From Clostridium chromiireducens (GTDB lineage: Bacteria; Bacillota; Clostridia; Clostridiales; Clostridiaceae), in assembly GCF_002029255.1 (NCBI RefSeq), contig NZ_MZGT01000001.1, forward strand, positions 79,315-143,314: 64,000 nt of DNA, read 5' to 3'. The notes beneath the pieces are model-generated. The model did no database searches. It saw only the letters and a list, made by a program, of their open reading frames with translations, and was not told the DNA's origin. Below are positions 1 to 11,708 of the stretch, one piece after another. How positions within the stretch are numbered: the first letter of the stretch is position 1; each line of letters opens with the position of its first letter. The position numbers and the translations under genes are program-made.

Positions 1-1
1 G

Positions 2-256
2 CCCACAAATATGGAATTTACAAATAAAAACAAAGAAAGAAATAGTTATGTTTTAGGAGTTAATAAAAAATTAAAGGCAGTTTCCAATAAGGAAGAATTA
101 ATATATGTGAATTACTACTCAGCTTTTGTGGAAAATGGACAAACTTATGTTAAAGATGGACTTACAGCGGAAGGACTGCATCCTAATACTAAAGGATACA
201 ACATAATGATAGAGGTCTTAAGAAATACATTATTAGAAAATGATATTATATTATAA
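2..256 (+). CDS. SGNH/GDSL-type hydrolase, C-terminal fragment (cut by window edge)
   Basis: The reading frame is open from base 2, so only the last ~84 residues are present and the true start lies outside the window. Near the end is GLHPNTKGY, the block that carries the catalytic Asp/His pair of SGNH/GDSL esterases (D-x-x-H within a GLHPN-type motif, preceded by an Asp in KDGLTAEG). The family hydrolyses ester bonds in lipids, carbohydrates or acetylated cell-wall polymers. The N-terminal GDS motif, any signal peptide and hence cell location cannot be seen. The preceding stretch resembles the usual helix before block V. Substrate unknown; family assignment is fairly secure from this one motif. 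Confidence 0.7.
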   Translation, partial: PTNMEFTNKNKERNSYVLGVNKKLKAVSNKEELIYVNYYSAFVENGQTYVKDGLTAEGLHPNTKGYNIMIEVLRNTLLENDIIL

Positions 257-408
257 TAAGCCATAAGAAAATAATATTATAATACCAACTTTAAAAGAAA
301 TTATCAAATAATTGAATTAAATCTCTCGTGTATAACAAGTGCTTAATAAGGGGATAAATAAAATAGATTAATATACAAATTATATGTATGAAAGAGGAGG
401 TAATTTAT

Positions 409-834
409 ATGAAAAAAGAGCCTTATAATGAGTACTTATTAGTATTTCCAAGTGGAAACTGCAAGGGATTTAATGATATAGAGGGAGCCAAGGCATACAT
501 AAATAACTATTATGAAAGAAGACTAGATAATGTTTTTCATAAAGATGGTTATAACGATGCAACAGAAATTGGAGGAGATGAATATAGATATAATGTATTT
601 ACGCAACTAGGTGCAGAAGAAGGAGCTAAATGCGAGATATATAAAACAGGGGCATTTATTAAAGAAATCGATAAAGAATTAATTTTTGAGGATGATAAGG
701 AAGAAATAATCTCTAAATTGTGTGAAGCAAAAATAAATTTCAATATATATGATTATAGTTTAGATACAGTTCTTGCTAATATTCAAGAGGTTGAGTATAT
801 GGAGGATTTTGGAACTCATGTTGGAAAGTTTTAG
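409..834 (+). CDS. conserved-looking hypothetical protein, 141 aa
   Basis: I do not recognise this family. An upstream in-frame ATG at 388 exists, but a strong Shine-Dalgarno (aaagaggagg, 391-400) lies after it and eight bases before the ATG at 409, so 409 is the chosen start. The product is acidic, without signal peptide or membrane segment, with many Tyr and Asp/Glu residues and one or two Cys. The codon pattern and RBS say it is a real gene. It is separated from both neighbours by non-coding DNA and seems monocistronic. Nothing in the context indicates a function. Confidence 0.7.
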   Translation: MKKEPYNEYLLVFPSGNCKGFNDIEGAKAYINNYYERRLDNVFHKDGYNDATEIGGDEYRYNVFTQLGAEEGAKCEIYKTGAFIKEIDKELIFEDDKEEIISKLCEAKINFNIYDYSLDTVLANIQEVEYMEDFGTHVGKF

Positions 835-1094
835 ATAATAAATGCAAGTATTTACAAAAGTGTTCTAAAAATAGGCATGTTTAAATTATCAATTAATGAT
901 AACTAAACAATTCATATAGTTAAATAAAATATTAATTAATTATTAAATTGGTAAAATAATTAGTGATTAAATAATAAATAATCAATTTGCCTGTGAGATT
1001 TAAGGATAAAAAAACAATAATGAAAAATATATTATGAACATGTTGACAATAGCAAAAACGAAGAGTAAAATCTACTCTAACAGGAAAATTTAAT

Positions 1095-1356
1095 AGGTCC
1101 TTTAGTTATTAAATGCTGAGATGGAGACAATTGTTTAGCAGACAAGTTGCAGAGAGTCGATGGATGGTGTGAATCGATACTTTAGCTTTAGAATTATCGC
1201 TCCTGAGCAGAATCCAGAAAGAGAAAGAAGTTTCTTGAGTAAAAGATATCCGGTGTGCATCCGTTATATGCAAGGGTTTGTTAGAACCTAGTGATATTAT
1301 ATAAGGCGGAATATTATCCCACTTCTTATGATTCATATCATTAAGGGTGGATTTTT
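1095..1356 (+). promoter_or_regulatory. T-box leader, probable isoleucine specifier (AUC)
   Basis: The 549-base gap before ilvN holds a T-box-like leader. AGAGAG at 1151-1156 followed by a GGTGTGAA segment is the stem I base; GAATT then ATC-G-CTCCTGAG (1191-1206) aligns base for base with the specifier region of the thrS leader in this same window (ACC-A-CCTCTGAG), giving AUC, an Ile codon. CCGG...CCGTTA at 1250-1266 resembles stem III. A hairpin (about 1317-1350) followed by seven Ts is the likely terminator. The canonical 14-base T-box is degenerate: the best AAGGGTGG (1342-1350) sits in the 3' arm of that terminator rather than in a separate antiterminator. 835-1090 shows nothing recognisable. 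Confidence 0.7.
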
Positions 1357-1382
1357 TTAACCATTTTTAAGGGGGGAAGACA

Positions 1383-1892
1383 ATGGAGAAGCATGTATTA
1401 TCTGCTTTAGTTAAGAATTCATCTGGTGTTTTAAGTAGAGTTAGTGGATTGTTTTCGAGAAGAGGATATAACATTGATAGTTTAACTGTTGGTAGAACTG
1501 AGGATCCTTCAATTTCGAGAATGACAATTACACTTATGGGTGATGAAAATGTATTAGAACAAGTGAAGAAACAATTGAATAAATTAGAAGACGTGATAAG
1601 GGTTATTGACTTTAAGCCTAATGAATCTGTATACAGAGAATTAGTTTTAATTAAAGTAAGGGCTGATGCAGAAAATAGAGCAGCCATAAATGAGACAGTA
1701 AAAATCTTTAGAAGTAAGATAATTGATTTATCTACTGATACATTAACGATAGAATTAACCGGGGATGAAAATAAAGTATCTGCATTAATTAACTTGATGG
1801 AGGAATATGGAATAGAAGAGTTGGTTAGAACTGGAGTAACAGCGTTGCAAAGAGGGGAAAAAACAATAAAAAATTCTATTGAAAGTTATTAA
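1383..1892 (+). CDS. ilvN: acetolactate synthase, regulatory small subunit
   Basis: Small subunit of acetohydroxyacid synthase, which stimulates the catalytic IlvB subunit and confers feedback inhibition by branched-chain amino acids. Length 169 aa is typical of the long form. An ACT domain occupies residues ~4-77 (SGVLSRVSGLFSRRGYNIDSL, with the Gly-rich effector loop), followed by the usual C-terminal ALS_ss_C region (ELVLIKV...IIDLS...LTIELTG). The start follows a strong RBS (aaggggggaa). Unusually, it is the first gene of the cluster, with its partner ilvB five genes and about 5 kb downstream. The T-box leader upstream would put it under control of uncharged tRNA, probably tRNA-Ile. Confidence 0.93.
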   Translation: MEKHVLSALVKNSSGVLSRVSGLFSRRGYNIDSLTVGRTEDPSISRMTITLMGDENVLEQVKKQLNKLEDVIRVIDFKPNESVYRELVLIKVRADAENRAAINETVKIFRSKIIDLSTDTLTIELTGDENKVSALINLMEEYGIEELVRTGVTALQRGEKTIKNSIESY

Positions 1893-1965
1893 GGAATAAT
1901 AAATAAAGATAATGGCAATTGAGTAATAGCAATAAGTAAAAAAATAAAAAGGGGGATAATGATAT

Positions 1966-3561
1966 ATGGCTCAGAATCAGGTGAAAATATTTGATTCTAC
2001 TCTAAGAGATGGAGCCCAAGGTCAAGGAATTTCATTTTCGCTAGAAGATAAAATAAAGATTGTAAAGGCATTGGATGAGATGCAAGTTGATTATATAGAA
2101 GCTGGTAATCCGGGATCAAATCCAAAGGATATGGAATTCTTCAAAAGGCTTAAGGATGTGCACCTTGAAAATTCTAGTGTTGTAGCGTTTGGCTCAACAA
2201 GAAAATCTAAGATTAATGTAGAAGGCGATAAGAATTTGAAGGATTTGTTATCATCTGAAGCAAGTACAATTGTTATATTCGGAAAGTCATGGGATTTTCA
2301 GGTGACAGATATTATAAAAACTTCTTTAGATGAAAATCTTAATATGATTAAAGATACAATTGAATACTTGTGTAAGAACGAAAGAGAAGTAATTTTTGAC
2401 GCAGAACACTTTTATGATGGTTATAAAGCGAATAAAGAGTATGCAATGGCGACTTTAAGAGCAGCCGAGGAAGCTGGTGCTCAAGTAATTGTATTATGTG
2501 ATACTAATGGAGGGACACTACCTCAAGAGATATATGATATAACCAGAACTGTAAAAACACAAGTATCTATAGATGTAGGAATTCACAGCCATGATGATAT
2601 GGGAATGGCTGTTGCAAATTCAATTATGGCAGTTCAAGCAGGGGCAGCACAAGTTCAAGGAACTTTTATTGGTATAGGTGAAAGATGTGGGAATGCTAAT
2701 TTAAGTGTAATAATACCTATATTAAAATTGAAGCTTGGATATGAGATATTAAATAATATTGAGCTAACAAATCTAACAAAAACATCTAGATATATAGCAG
2801 AAATTTGTAATATGACTTTAGCAGATGAAAATCCGTTTGTAGGAAATTCGGCATTTGCTCATAAAGGTGGAATGCACATTGATGCGGTGACTAAGGCACC
2901 GAAATCCTATGAACATATAGAACCAGAATTGGTTGGAAATAAGAGGAGATTCTTGGTCTCAGAAGTTAGTGGGAAAAGCACAATTTTGCAAGAGATAAAA
3001 AAAGTATTTCCTAATATATCTAAGGATGATAATTCAGTTCAAAAGATTACGGATAGATTAAAAGAATTAGAATATGAAGGCTACCAATTTGAAGGGGCAG
3101 AAGGAACAGTCGAACTGGTTATAAGAAAGATAATTGGAAAATATAAACCGTTCTTTAAATTAAATCATTTTAAAATTATCGGAGAGCAACCTTATGGCTT
3201 AGAAGAATTTTCGTCAACAGCAGTAATAAACATCACTGTTGATGGTAAGAACGAAATGACAGCAGCAGAGGGTGAAGGTCCTGTAAATGCACTGGATAGG
3301 GCAATTAGAAAAGCTCTCGAGGTTTTTTATCCAGAACTAAAACAAGCACGACTTGTGGATTATAAGGTTAGAGTCCTGGACTCAGAAAATGCAACAGAAG
3401 CAAAGGTAAGAGTTTTAATTGAATCAACAGATGGAGTTGAAAGCTGGAGTACTGTTGGGGTGTCTCGAGACGTAATCCAAGCTAGTTGGATAGCTCTTGT
3501 AGATTCAATAGAATATAAACTAATCAAAGATATTGAGAGAAAAGTAAAAGCATATTTTTAA
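1966..3561 (+). CDS. cimA: (R)-citramalate synthase (2-isopropylmalate synthase family)
   Basis: Condenses pyruvate and acetyl-CoA to (R)-citramalate, the first step of the threonine-independent route to 2-oxobutanoate and isoleucine. The 531-residue protein has the DRE-TIM barrel with STLRDG at residues 11-16, the metal-binding HSHDD at 207-211 and GERCGNA further on, then the C-terminal LeuA dimer/allosteric domain (~390-525). The opening FDSTLRDGAQGQGISFSLED and IEAGNPGSNPKD are characteristic of the CimA/LeuA3 subgroup (530-aa class) and differ from leucine-committed LeuA (~500 aa, LRDGEQSPG). It is followed after 14 bases by leuC, whose product, with LeuD and LeuB, can also act on citramalate. 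Leucine-type activity cannot be formally excluded. Confidence 0.85.
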   Translation: MAQNQVKIFDSTLRDGAQGQGISFSLEDKIKIVKALDEMQVDYIEAGNPGSNPKDMEFFKRLKDVHLENSSVVAFGSTRKSKINVEGDKNLKDLLSSEASTIVIFGKSWDFQVTDIIKTSLDENLNMIKDTIEYLCKNEREVIFDAEHFYDGYKANKEYAMATLRAAEEAGAQVIVLCDTNGGTLPQEIYDITRTVKTQVSIDVGIHSHDDMGMAVANSIMAVQAGAAQVQGTFIGIGERCGNANLSVIIPILKLKLGYEILNNIELTNLTKTSRYIAEICNMTLADENPFVGNSAFAHKGGMHIDAVTKAPKSYEHIEPELVGNKRRFLVSEVSGKSTILQEIKKVFPNISKDDNSVQKITDRLKELEYEGYQFEGAEGTVELVIRKIIGKYKPFFKLNHFKIIGEQPYGLEEFSSTAVINITVDGKNEMTAAEGEGPVNALDRAIRKALEVFYPELKQARLVDYKVRVLDSENATEAKVRVLIESTDGVESWSTVGVSRDVIQASWIALVDSIEYKLIKDIERKVKAYF

Positions 3562-3575
3562 GGAGATGATTAAAA

Positions 3576-4835
3576 ATGGGAATGACGATGACACAAAAAA
3601 TCTTAGCAGCACATGCAGGATTAGAATCAGTAAAAGCTGGGCAATTAATTGAGGCAAATCTTGATTTAGTATTAGGGAATGATATTACAACTCCAGTAGC
3701 TGTAAATGAATTTCAAAAGTTTGGAACAGATAAGGTATTTAGTAAAAGCCAAATAGCTATAGTTCCAGATCACTTTACTCCTAATAAGGATATAAAAGCA
3801 GCAGAACAAGTTAAATATATCAGAGAATTTGCTCAAAAGATGGAAATTGAAAATTTCTTTGAAGTTGGGGAAATGGGTATTGAGCATTGCTTACTTCCTG
3901 AAAAAGGATTAGTTGTTGCAGGCGATGTTGTTATAGGAGCTGATTCACACACTTGTACATATGGAGCTCTTGGAGCTTTTTCGACAGGTATAGGATCAAC
4001 TGATATGGCAGCAGGTATGGCTACAGGAAAATGCTGGTTTAAAGTGCCATCAGCTTTAAAATTTGTTCTTAAGAATAAGCCTGCAAAATGGGTAAGTGGA
4101 AAAGATATAATATTACACATAATCGGAATGATTGGTGTTGATGGAGCATTATACAAGTCAATGGAATTTGTGGGTGATGGATTACAATATCTTTCAATGG
4201 ATGATAGATTCACAATGGCAAATATGGCAATTGAAGCTGGTGGAAAGAATGGAATCTTCCCAGTTGACGATAAAACAGTTGAATATTTAAAAGATCACGC
4301 GTCTAGAGAATGGACTAAATATGAAGCTGATGAAGATGCAGAATATGATGAAGTATTTGAAATTGATTTAAACGCATTAAGACCAACAGTTTCGTTCCCT
4401 CATTTACCAGATAACACAAGAACAATTGATAATACTGGAGATGTAGTTATTGATCAAGTAGTAATTGGGTCATGTACTAATGGTAGAATTTCAGATTTAA
4501 GAGTAGCTAGAGATATCCTAAAAGGAAAGAAAGTTAAGAAAGGTATAAGATGTATAGTTATTCCTGGAACTCAAAAGATTTACTTACAAGCAATAAAAGA
4601 AGGAATAGTGACAGATTTAGTTGAAGCTGGAGCGGCATTCTCGACACCAACTTGTGGACCATGTTTAGGTGGACATATGGGGATTTTAGCAAAAGGTGAA
4701 AGATGCATATCAACAACAAATAGAAATTTCGTAGGAAGAATGGGGCATGTTGAATCTGAAGTTTATCTTGCAAGTCCAGCAGTGGCTGCTGCATCTGCAT
4801 TAACTGGGAAAATAACTGACCCAGAATTAGTATAG
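3576..4835 (+). CDS. leuC: 3-isopropylmalate/citramalate dehydratase large subunit
   Basis: Aconitase-family large subunit that isomerises 2-isopropylmalate to 3-isopropylmalate and citramalate to 3-methylmalate with LeuD. The 419-aa length fits the shorter LeuC/HacA subgroup of archaea and clostridia (enteric LeuC is ~465). Three Cys that ligate the [4Fe-4S] cluster are visible: Cys300 in IGSCTNGR, Cys360 and Cys363 in [20 protein letters not shown] (121-133) is the conserved substrate/cluster region. RBS aaggagatg precedes the ATG; Met3 or Met5 are alternative starts. It is packed between cimA (14 bases) and leuD (13 bases), so the three are surely co-transcribed. Confidence 0.93.
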   Translation: MGMTMTQKILAAHAGLESVKAGQLIEANLDLVLGNDITTPVAVNEFQKFGTDKVFSKSQIAIVPDHFTPNKDIKAAEQVKYIREFAQKMEIENFFEVGEMGIEHCLLPEKGLVVAGDVVIGADSHTCTYGALGAFSTGIGSTDMAAGMATGKCWFKVPSALKFVLKNKPAKWVSGKDIILHIIGMIGVDGALYKSMEFVGDGLQYLSMDDRFTMANMAIEAGGKNGIFPVDDKTVEYLKDHASREWTKYEADEDAEYDEVFEIDLNALRPTVSFPHLPDNTRTIDNTGDVVIDQVVIGSCTNGRISDLRVARDILKGKKVKKGIRCIVIPGTQKIYLQAIKEGIVTDLVEAGAAFSTPTCGPCLGGHMGILAKGERCISTTNRNFVGRMGHVESEVYLASPAVAAASALTGKITDPELV

Positions 4836-4848
4836 GAGGTATTTAGTA

Positions 4849-5334
4849 ATGAGCGTAAAAGGTAAAGTTTTCAAATATGGAGATAATGTAGATACAGACG
4901 TAATAATCCCAGCAAGATATTTAAATACATCAGATGCTAAAGAACTAGCTGCACACTGTATGGAAGATATAGATGTTGATTTTGTTAAAAATGTAAAAGA
5001 TGGGGACATAATTGTTGCCAATAAAAACTTTGGTTGTGGTTCTTCAAGAGAGCACGCACCACTTGCAATTAAGACAGCTGGAGTTAGCTGTGTTATTGCA
5101 TCGACTTTTGCTAGAATATTCTATAGAAATTCAATTAATATTGGTTTACCAATTTTAGAATGTGATGAAGCGGTGAAGAATATTGATGCGGGTGATGAGT
5201 TAGAAGTTGATTTCACAACAGGGCTTATTAAAAATTTAACTAAGAATAGGGAATATCAAGGAGAAGCATTCCCGGAATTTATGCAAAAGATAATTGATAA
5301 TGATGGATTAATCGGATATATAAAAAATAGATAG
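4849..5334 (+). CDS. leuD: 3-isopropylmalate/citramalate dehydratase small subunit
   Basis: Swivel-domain subunit pairing with LeuC. The 161-aa length matches the short archaeal/clostridial LeuD class. The substrate-recognition loop is seen as the early [16 protein letters not shown] (10-25), and the signature [11 protein letters not shown] is at 61-71. RBS taggaggt lies just after the leuC stop. About 146 bases separate the stop from the real leuB start; the gap is AT-rich with no obvious terminator, so transcription probably continues into leuB. Confidence 0.93.
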   Translation: MSVKGKVFKYGDNVDTDVIIPARYLNTSDAKELAAHCMEDIDVDFVKNVKDGDIIVANKNFGCGSSREHAPLAIKTAGVSCVIASTFARIFYRNSINIGLPILECDEAVKNIDAGDELEVDFTTGLIKNLTKNREYQGEAFPEFMQKIIDNDGLIGYIKNR

Positions 5335-5480
5335 TAATAAAATATAGATAATAAGAAGATTATAGAAAAGTTAACTTGATATATTTTATCAATAAAGAGA
5401 TAATAATAATTAAATATATAAAGAGTTTATTTATAAAAAGCAATAAGAAAATAGGTAATTATAAGAGGGGGATTTTTATA

Positions 5481-6554
5481 ATGAAATATAATATAGCTGT
5501 AATACCTGGAGATGGGATAGGACCAGAAGTAATAGATGAAACTATAAAAGTTTTAAAAGTTATCGGGGATAAATTTGGGCATAGATTTGAATATGAGTAT
5601 GTATTAGCTGGAGGATGTGCTATAGATAAAGAAGGAACACCACTTCCTGAAGCAACTTTAGAAGCTTGCAAAAATAGTGATGCGGTTTTACTTGGAGCTG
5701 TCGGAGGACCTAAATGGGATGATCCTACAGCAAAAATAAGACCGGAACAAGCGTTATTAGGATTAAGAGGGGCGTTAAATCTTTACTGTAACTTGAGACC
5801 TGCCATATTATATGCTCCATTAAAAAATGAATCACCACTTAAAGATAGCATTGTTAAAGATGGAATAGATATTTGCATCGTTAGAGAATTAACTGGTGGT
5901 ATTTACTTCGGAGAAAGAGGATTAGAGGAAATCAATGGAGTAAAGAGCGCTTATGATACTGAAAGATATAACGTAAATGAAATAACTAGAATCGCTAAAA
6001 TCGGATTTGAAACAGCAATGAAGAGAAATAAAAAGCTTACAAGTGTTGATAAAGCGAATATATTAGAGAGCTCAAGACTTTGGAGAAGTGTAGTTAATGA
6101 AATGGCTAAGGACTATCCAGAAGTTGAGGTGAATCACTTATATGTTGATAATGCAGCGATGCAATTAGTTAAAGATCCAAATCAATTTGATGTGATTGTA
6201 ACTTCGAACATATTTGGAGATATCTTATCAGATGAAGCTAGTATGGTTACAGGATCAATTGGGATGTTACCATCAGCTTCACTTGGGGAAGGAACTCTTG
6301 GAATGTATGAGCCGATCCACGGAAGTGCACCTGATATAGCAGGACAAGGAATTGCGAATCCACTAGCAACTATCCTTTCAGCGGCTATGATGCTTAGATA
6401 TAGCTTCTCGTTAGAGGAAGAAGCTAAAGAAATCGAAAAAGCAGTTCTTGCAGTTCTTGAAGATGGGTATAGAACAGGCGATATAATGACAGAAGGTAAG
6501 AAAAAAGTTGGAACAGTTGAAATGGGAAAATTAGTTTGTGGGAAACTAAAATAG
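5481..6554 (+). CDS. leuB: 3-isopropylmalate (and 3-methylmalate) dehydrogenase
   Basis: NAD-dependent beta-decarboxylating dehydrogenase; in a citramalate pathway it converts 3-methylmalate to 2-oxobutanoate. The frame is open from 5376, but the first 35 residues are low-complexity Ile/Lys translation of AT-rich DNA, and agaggggg at 5464-5471 supports the ATG at 5481 (357 aa, the usual LeuB length). The N-terminus then reads [14 protein letters not shown], the family hallmark. Later [15 protein letters not shown] and the nucleotide-binding [15 protein letters not shown] follow. A ~250-base gap with a hairpin separates it from ilvB. Confidence 0.93.
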   Translation: MKYNIAVIPGDGIGPEVIDETIKVLKVIGDKFGHRFEYEYVLAGGCAIDKEGTPLPEATLEACKNSDAVLLGAVGGPKWDDPTAKIRPEQALLGLRGALNLYCNLRPAILYAPLKNESPLKDSIVKDGIDICIVRELTGGIYFGERGLEEINGVKSAYDTERYNVNEITRIAKIGFETAMKRNKKLTSVDKANILESSRLWRSVVNEMAKDYPEVEVNHLYVDNAAMQLVKDPNQFDVIVTSNIFGDILSDEASMVTGSIGMLPSASLGEGTLGMYEPIHGSAPDIAGQGIANPLATILSAAMMLRYSFSLEEEAKEIEKAVLAVLEDGYRTGDIMTEGKKKVGTVEMGKLVCGKLK

Positions 6555-6568
6555 TAAGCTAATTTATT

Positions 6569-6621
6569 GTTAATGGAGAGATTTACTTTATAGAGGGTAT
6601 AAAGAAATTTCATCCATTAAC
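6569..6621 (+). other. 53-base hairpin in leuB-ilvB gap
   Basis: GTTAATGGA (6569-6577) pairs with TCCATTAAC (6613-6621), and the interior adds near-continuous pairing (CTTTATA with TATAAAG) around a short loop. No T-run follows. A related stretch with the same GATTTCATCC-TTAA words recurs at 6751-6768 ahead of ilvB. It could be an attenuator, a processing site that changes ilvB expression relative to leuCDB, or an operator. Confidence 0.4.
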
Positions 6622-6806
6622 TACTGAATGTTACGGTACAATAGGGTCTGTAAGTAATAGAAGAAAATTTTAATAATATATAATTCACAATATATAATGA
6701 AGGAATAAAAAAGTTTTTGATTAATAGGTATACTTAAGAAATTTCAAAGAGATTTCATCCTTAATTGTGAATTTAAGACCATTTTATAAGCAAAGGAGTG
6801 AGTAAA

Positions 6807-9498
<2,692 letters not shown>

Positions 9499-9522
9499 TA
9501 TAAAATAATATTTAATATTTTT

Positions 9523-9561
9523 AGAAGACGAGATTTATATTAGATGATCGTCTTCTTTTTT
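9523..9561 (+). terminator. intrinsic terminator after ilvC
   Basis: AGAAGACGA (9523-9531) pairs perfectly with TCGTCTTCT (9548-9556), followed by a run of Ts to 9561. It closes the branched-chain amino acid cluster. Confidence 0.88.
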
Positions 9562-9638
9562 GATATAATTTATTATGAAAGATTTTCTGCTTTATGCAGA
9601 AATCAATACAATTTTTAATGTAGAAGTAGAGGTAATAA

Positions 9639-9893
9639 ATGAATTATGTATATATCGTGGAATGTTCAGATGGGACATTTTATACGGGGTGGACAAATAA
9701 TCTAGAAAAGAGAATTGAAATGCATTCAAATGGGATTGGAGCGAAATATACAAAAGGCAGAGGCCCTGTTAAGTTAGCATATCACGAAATATTTGAGGAT
9801 AAAAGAGATGCTATGAGGAGAGAGTATGAAATAAAAAGATTAACTAGAAGAGAAAAATCATTATTAATAAAGGAATACAGTACGAATTTATGA
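9639..9893 (+). CDS. GIY-YIG nuclease-domain protein, UPF0213/YhbQ type
   Basis: An 84-residue single-domain protein. YIVECSDGTFYTGWT contains the Y-x-V/I and Y-T-G of the GIY-YIG motif, followed by NNLEKRIEMHS with the conserved Arg, and a C-terminal Glu region (RREYEIKRLTRREK), as in the YhbQ/YazA family. These stand-alone proteins have a nuclease fold and are suspected of acting on DNA; a cellular role is not settled. It has a weak RBS (agaggtaat) and stands alone between the ilvC terminator and the maltose locus. Confidence 0.88.
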   Translation: MNYVYIVECSDGTFYTGWTNNLEKRIEMHSNGIGAKYTKGRGPVKLAYHEIFEDKRDAMRREYEIKRLTRREKSLLIKEYSTNL

Positions 9894-10134
9894 ATAAATG
9901 TATTATTATAAATTTATGCAACCGATTTTGTTAAAAACGTATTATAACGGAGAAATTAATAATAAATAAAAGAAAAACTATCAAAATTTCCTTATAATTA
10001 AGAAAAATATTACTTGTAAAAGTTTTCTTTAATTGATATACTTAAATCATAAAGAAGAATTTACTTCGAGAAAAGGTTAACATGAGTCTAGATAGTATGA
10101 GAAATACTAGAAGGACTAAATTTTTTCAAAATTG

Positions 10135-10148
10135 CGCAAACGCTTGCG
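10135..10148. promoter_or_regulatory. LacI/CcpA-type operator upstream of malE
   Basis: CGCAAACGCTTGCG is a near-perfect palindrome with the central CG of LacI-family operators. The core GCAAACGCTTGC is repeated exactly before malQ and, inverted, inside the chemoreceptor gene at 17174. The LacI-type regulator encoded at 15721 is the natural candidate ligand; CcpA binding (cre) is the alternative. Confidence 0.75.
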
Positions 10149-10175
10149 AAAGAAATTTCAAAATATGTTAACATT

Positions 10176-10205
10176 ATATATCTAAAAATAAAATTTTAGA
10201 TATAT
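10176..10205 (+). other. 12-bp inverted repeat in malE leader
   Basis: Perfect 12-base arms (10176-10187 and 10194-10205) with a 6-base AT loop, between the operator and the malE start. All-AT except one base pair. It may form a hairpin in the malE 5' UTR, but there is no T-run and function is unknown. The rest of 9894-10276 shows only promoter-like AT-rich sequence. Confidence 0.4.
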
Positions 10206-10276
10206 GTTATATAATATAGTATAAGGTTTTTGAAAATAATCAAAAATCAAATGAATTTTAATGGAGGGGTATTCAC

Positions 10277-11587
10277 ATGAAAACAAAAAAATTTTTATCA
10301 ACAATTTTGGCTTCTACGCTATTAGTTGGAACTATGGTTGGATGTGGAACATCATCAAGCACTGAGTCAAAGAATACAAGCGATTCTGGAAGTGGAAGAA
10401 CAATTAAAGTATTTCAATTAAAGGTTGAAATTAACGATGCGCTTCAAGAACTAGCTAAAAAGTATGAGGCAGAAAAAGGAGTCAAAGTAGAAATTACTTC
10501 AGTAGGTGGAGGTGCAGACTATGGTGCATCACTAAAAGCAGAATTCCAAAAAGGTACTGAACCAGATATATTTATGATCCAAGGTGCAGGAGATTATGGA
10601 GTTTGGAAACATAAAATTGACGATTTAAGCTCAGAAAAATGGGTAAGTAATGCTGTTAAGGGAACATTAGATACAGTTACCTTTGACGGAAAAGTATATG
10701 GTATGCCAGCAGCAACAGAAGGTTATGGACTAATATATAATAAAGAAATTTTGGACAAGGCTGGAATCGATGCCAAATCTATAGATACATTTGATAAGTT
10801 AAAAGCAGCATTTGAAAAATTGGATAGCAAAAAAGCTGAATTAGGAATTGATAATGTTGTATCATATACAACTAAAGAAACTTGGGTAACTGGTAATCAT
10901 ACATTTAATATTCCGTTAGCAGCTCAAGAAAATCCAAAACAATTTACGCAAGACTACGTTGCAGGAAAAGCAGATTTAGTTAATAATAAACAATTTAATG
11001 ATTGGATGAATCTTGTAGAATTACTTTGCAAATATGGCGGAGGAAAAACATTAGATACAATAGATTACAGTAATCAAGTTGGTAACTTCGCACTTGGAAA
11101 AACTGCATTCCTACACCAAGGTAACTGGGTTGCTGGAGATTTAAAGAATTTAGATGCTAAATTTGATATGGGATTTGCTCCTTTAGCTATCAATAATGAT
11201 ACAAAGGTAAGTGGATCAATTCCAGTAGGGGTTCCAATGTACTGGGTAGTAAATAAAGACTCAAAAGTTAATAAAGAAGCTAAAGAATTCTTAGATTGGA
11301 TGGTTAATAGCAAAACTGGTCAAGAATCACTAGTTAAAGATATGAACATGATCCCTGCATTCACAAACTTTGCAGTTGAAAGTGACAATAAATTAAATAA
11401 ATCAATATCTGAGTATAATAAAGCAGGGAAAACACTTCCATGGGCATTTACTAATCTACCAGATGGATTTACAATGAATAATATAGGACCTGTATTCTCT
11501 AAGTTCCTTACAACTGACATGGGAGCGCAAGCTAAGAAAGATATGTTACAAGGTCTTCAGGACGCGGAACAAAAAGCTAAACAATAA
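10277..11587 (+). CDS. malE: maltodextrin-type ABC transporter substrate-binding lipoprotein
   Basis: Family 1 extracellular solute-binding protein, 436 aa. The N-terminus has a basic region, a hydrophobic stretch and a lipobox ending at Cys23 (MVGC), so it should be a membrane-anchored lipoprotein. Past a Ser/Thr-rich linker the protein shows typical motifs of carbohydrate binders (EPDIFMIQGAGD, GMPAATEGYGLIYN, GKTAFLHQGNW). The two permease genes follow directly. Substrate is inferred as maltose/maltodextrin from malQ and the shared operator; other oligosaccharides remain possible. No ATPase is encoded here, so a shared MsmX/MalK-like ATPase elsewhere is presumably used. Confidence 0.85.
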   Translation: MKTKKFLSTILASTLLVGTMVGCGTSSSTESKNTSDSGSGRTIKVFQLKVEINDALQELAKKYEAEKGVKVEITSVGGGADYGASLKAEFQKGTEPDIFMIQGAGDYGVWKHKIDDLSSEKWVSNAVKGTLDTVTFDGKVYGMPAATEGYGLIYNKEILDKAGIDAKSIDTFDKLKAAFEKLDSKKAELGIDNVVSYTTKETWVTGNHTFNIPLAAQENPKQFTQDYVAGKADLVNNKQFNDWMNLVELLCKYGGGKTLDTIDYSNQVGNFALGKTAFLHQGNWVAGDLKNLDAKFDMGFAPLAINNDTKVSGSIPVGVPMYWVVNKDSKVNKEAKEFLDWMVNSKTGQESLVKDMNMIPAFTNFAVESDNKLNKSISEYNKAGKTLPWAFTNLPDGFTMNNIGPVFSKFLTTDMGAQAKKDMLQGLQDAEQKAKQ

Positions 11588-11610
11588 TAAATTAAAAAGT
11601 TCAAAATGGA

Positions 11611-11646
11611 TTCATGGGGAAACTAAAACTTCCTCATGAATATTTT
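11611..11646 (+). terminator. intercistronic hairpin between malE and malF
   Basis: TTCATGGGGAA (11611-11621) pairs, with one mismatch, with TTCCTCATGAA (11630-11640), followed by a short T-rich stretch. Such a hairpin after a binding-protein gene commonly stops part of transcription or protects the upstream mRNA, letting the binding protein outnumber the permeases. Confidence 0.6.
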
Positions 11647-11708
11647 ATAAGAATTTATATATAAGTCTTAGAACATAATAATAAATATTATTAGAAAGGA
11701 GCAAGTAT

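Noticed and set aside
1109..1336. 75-codon minus-strand frame before ilvN
   Set aside because: It lies wholly in the T-box leader, which explains the sequence better.
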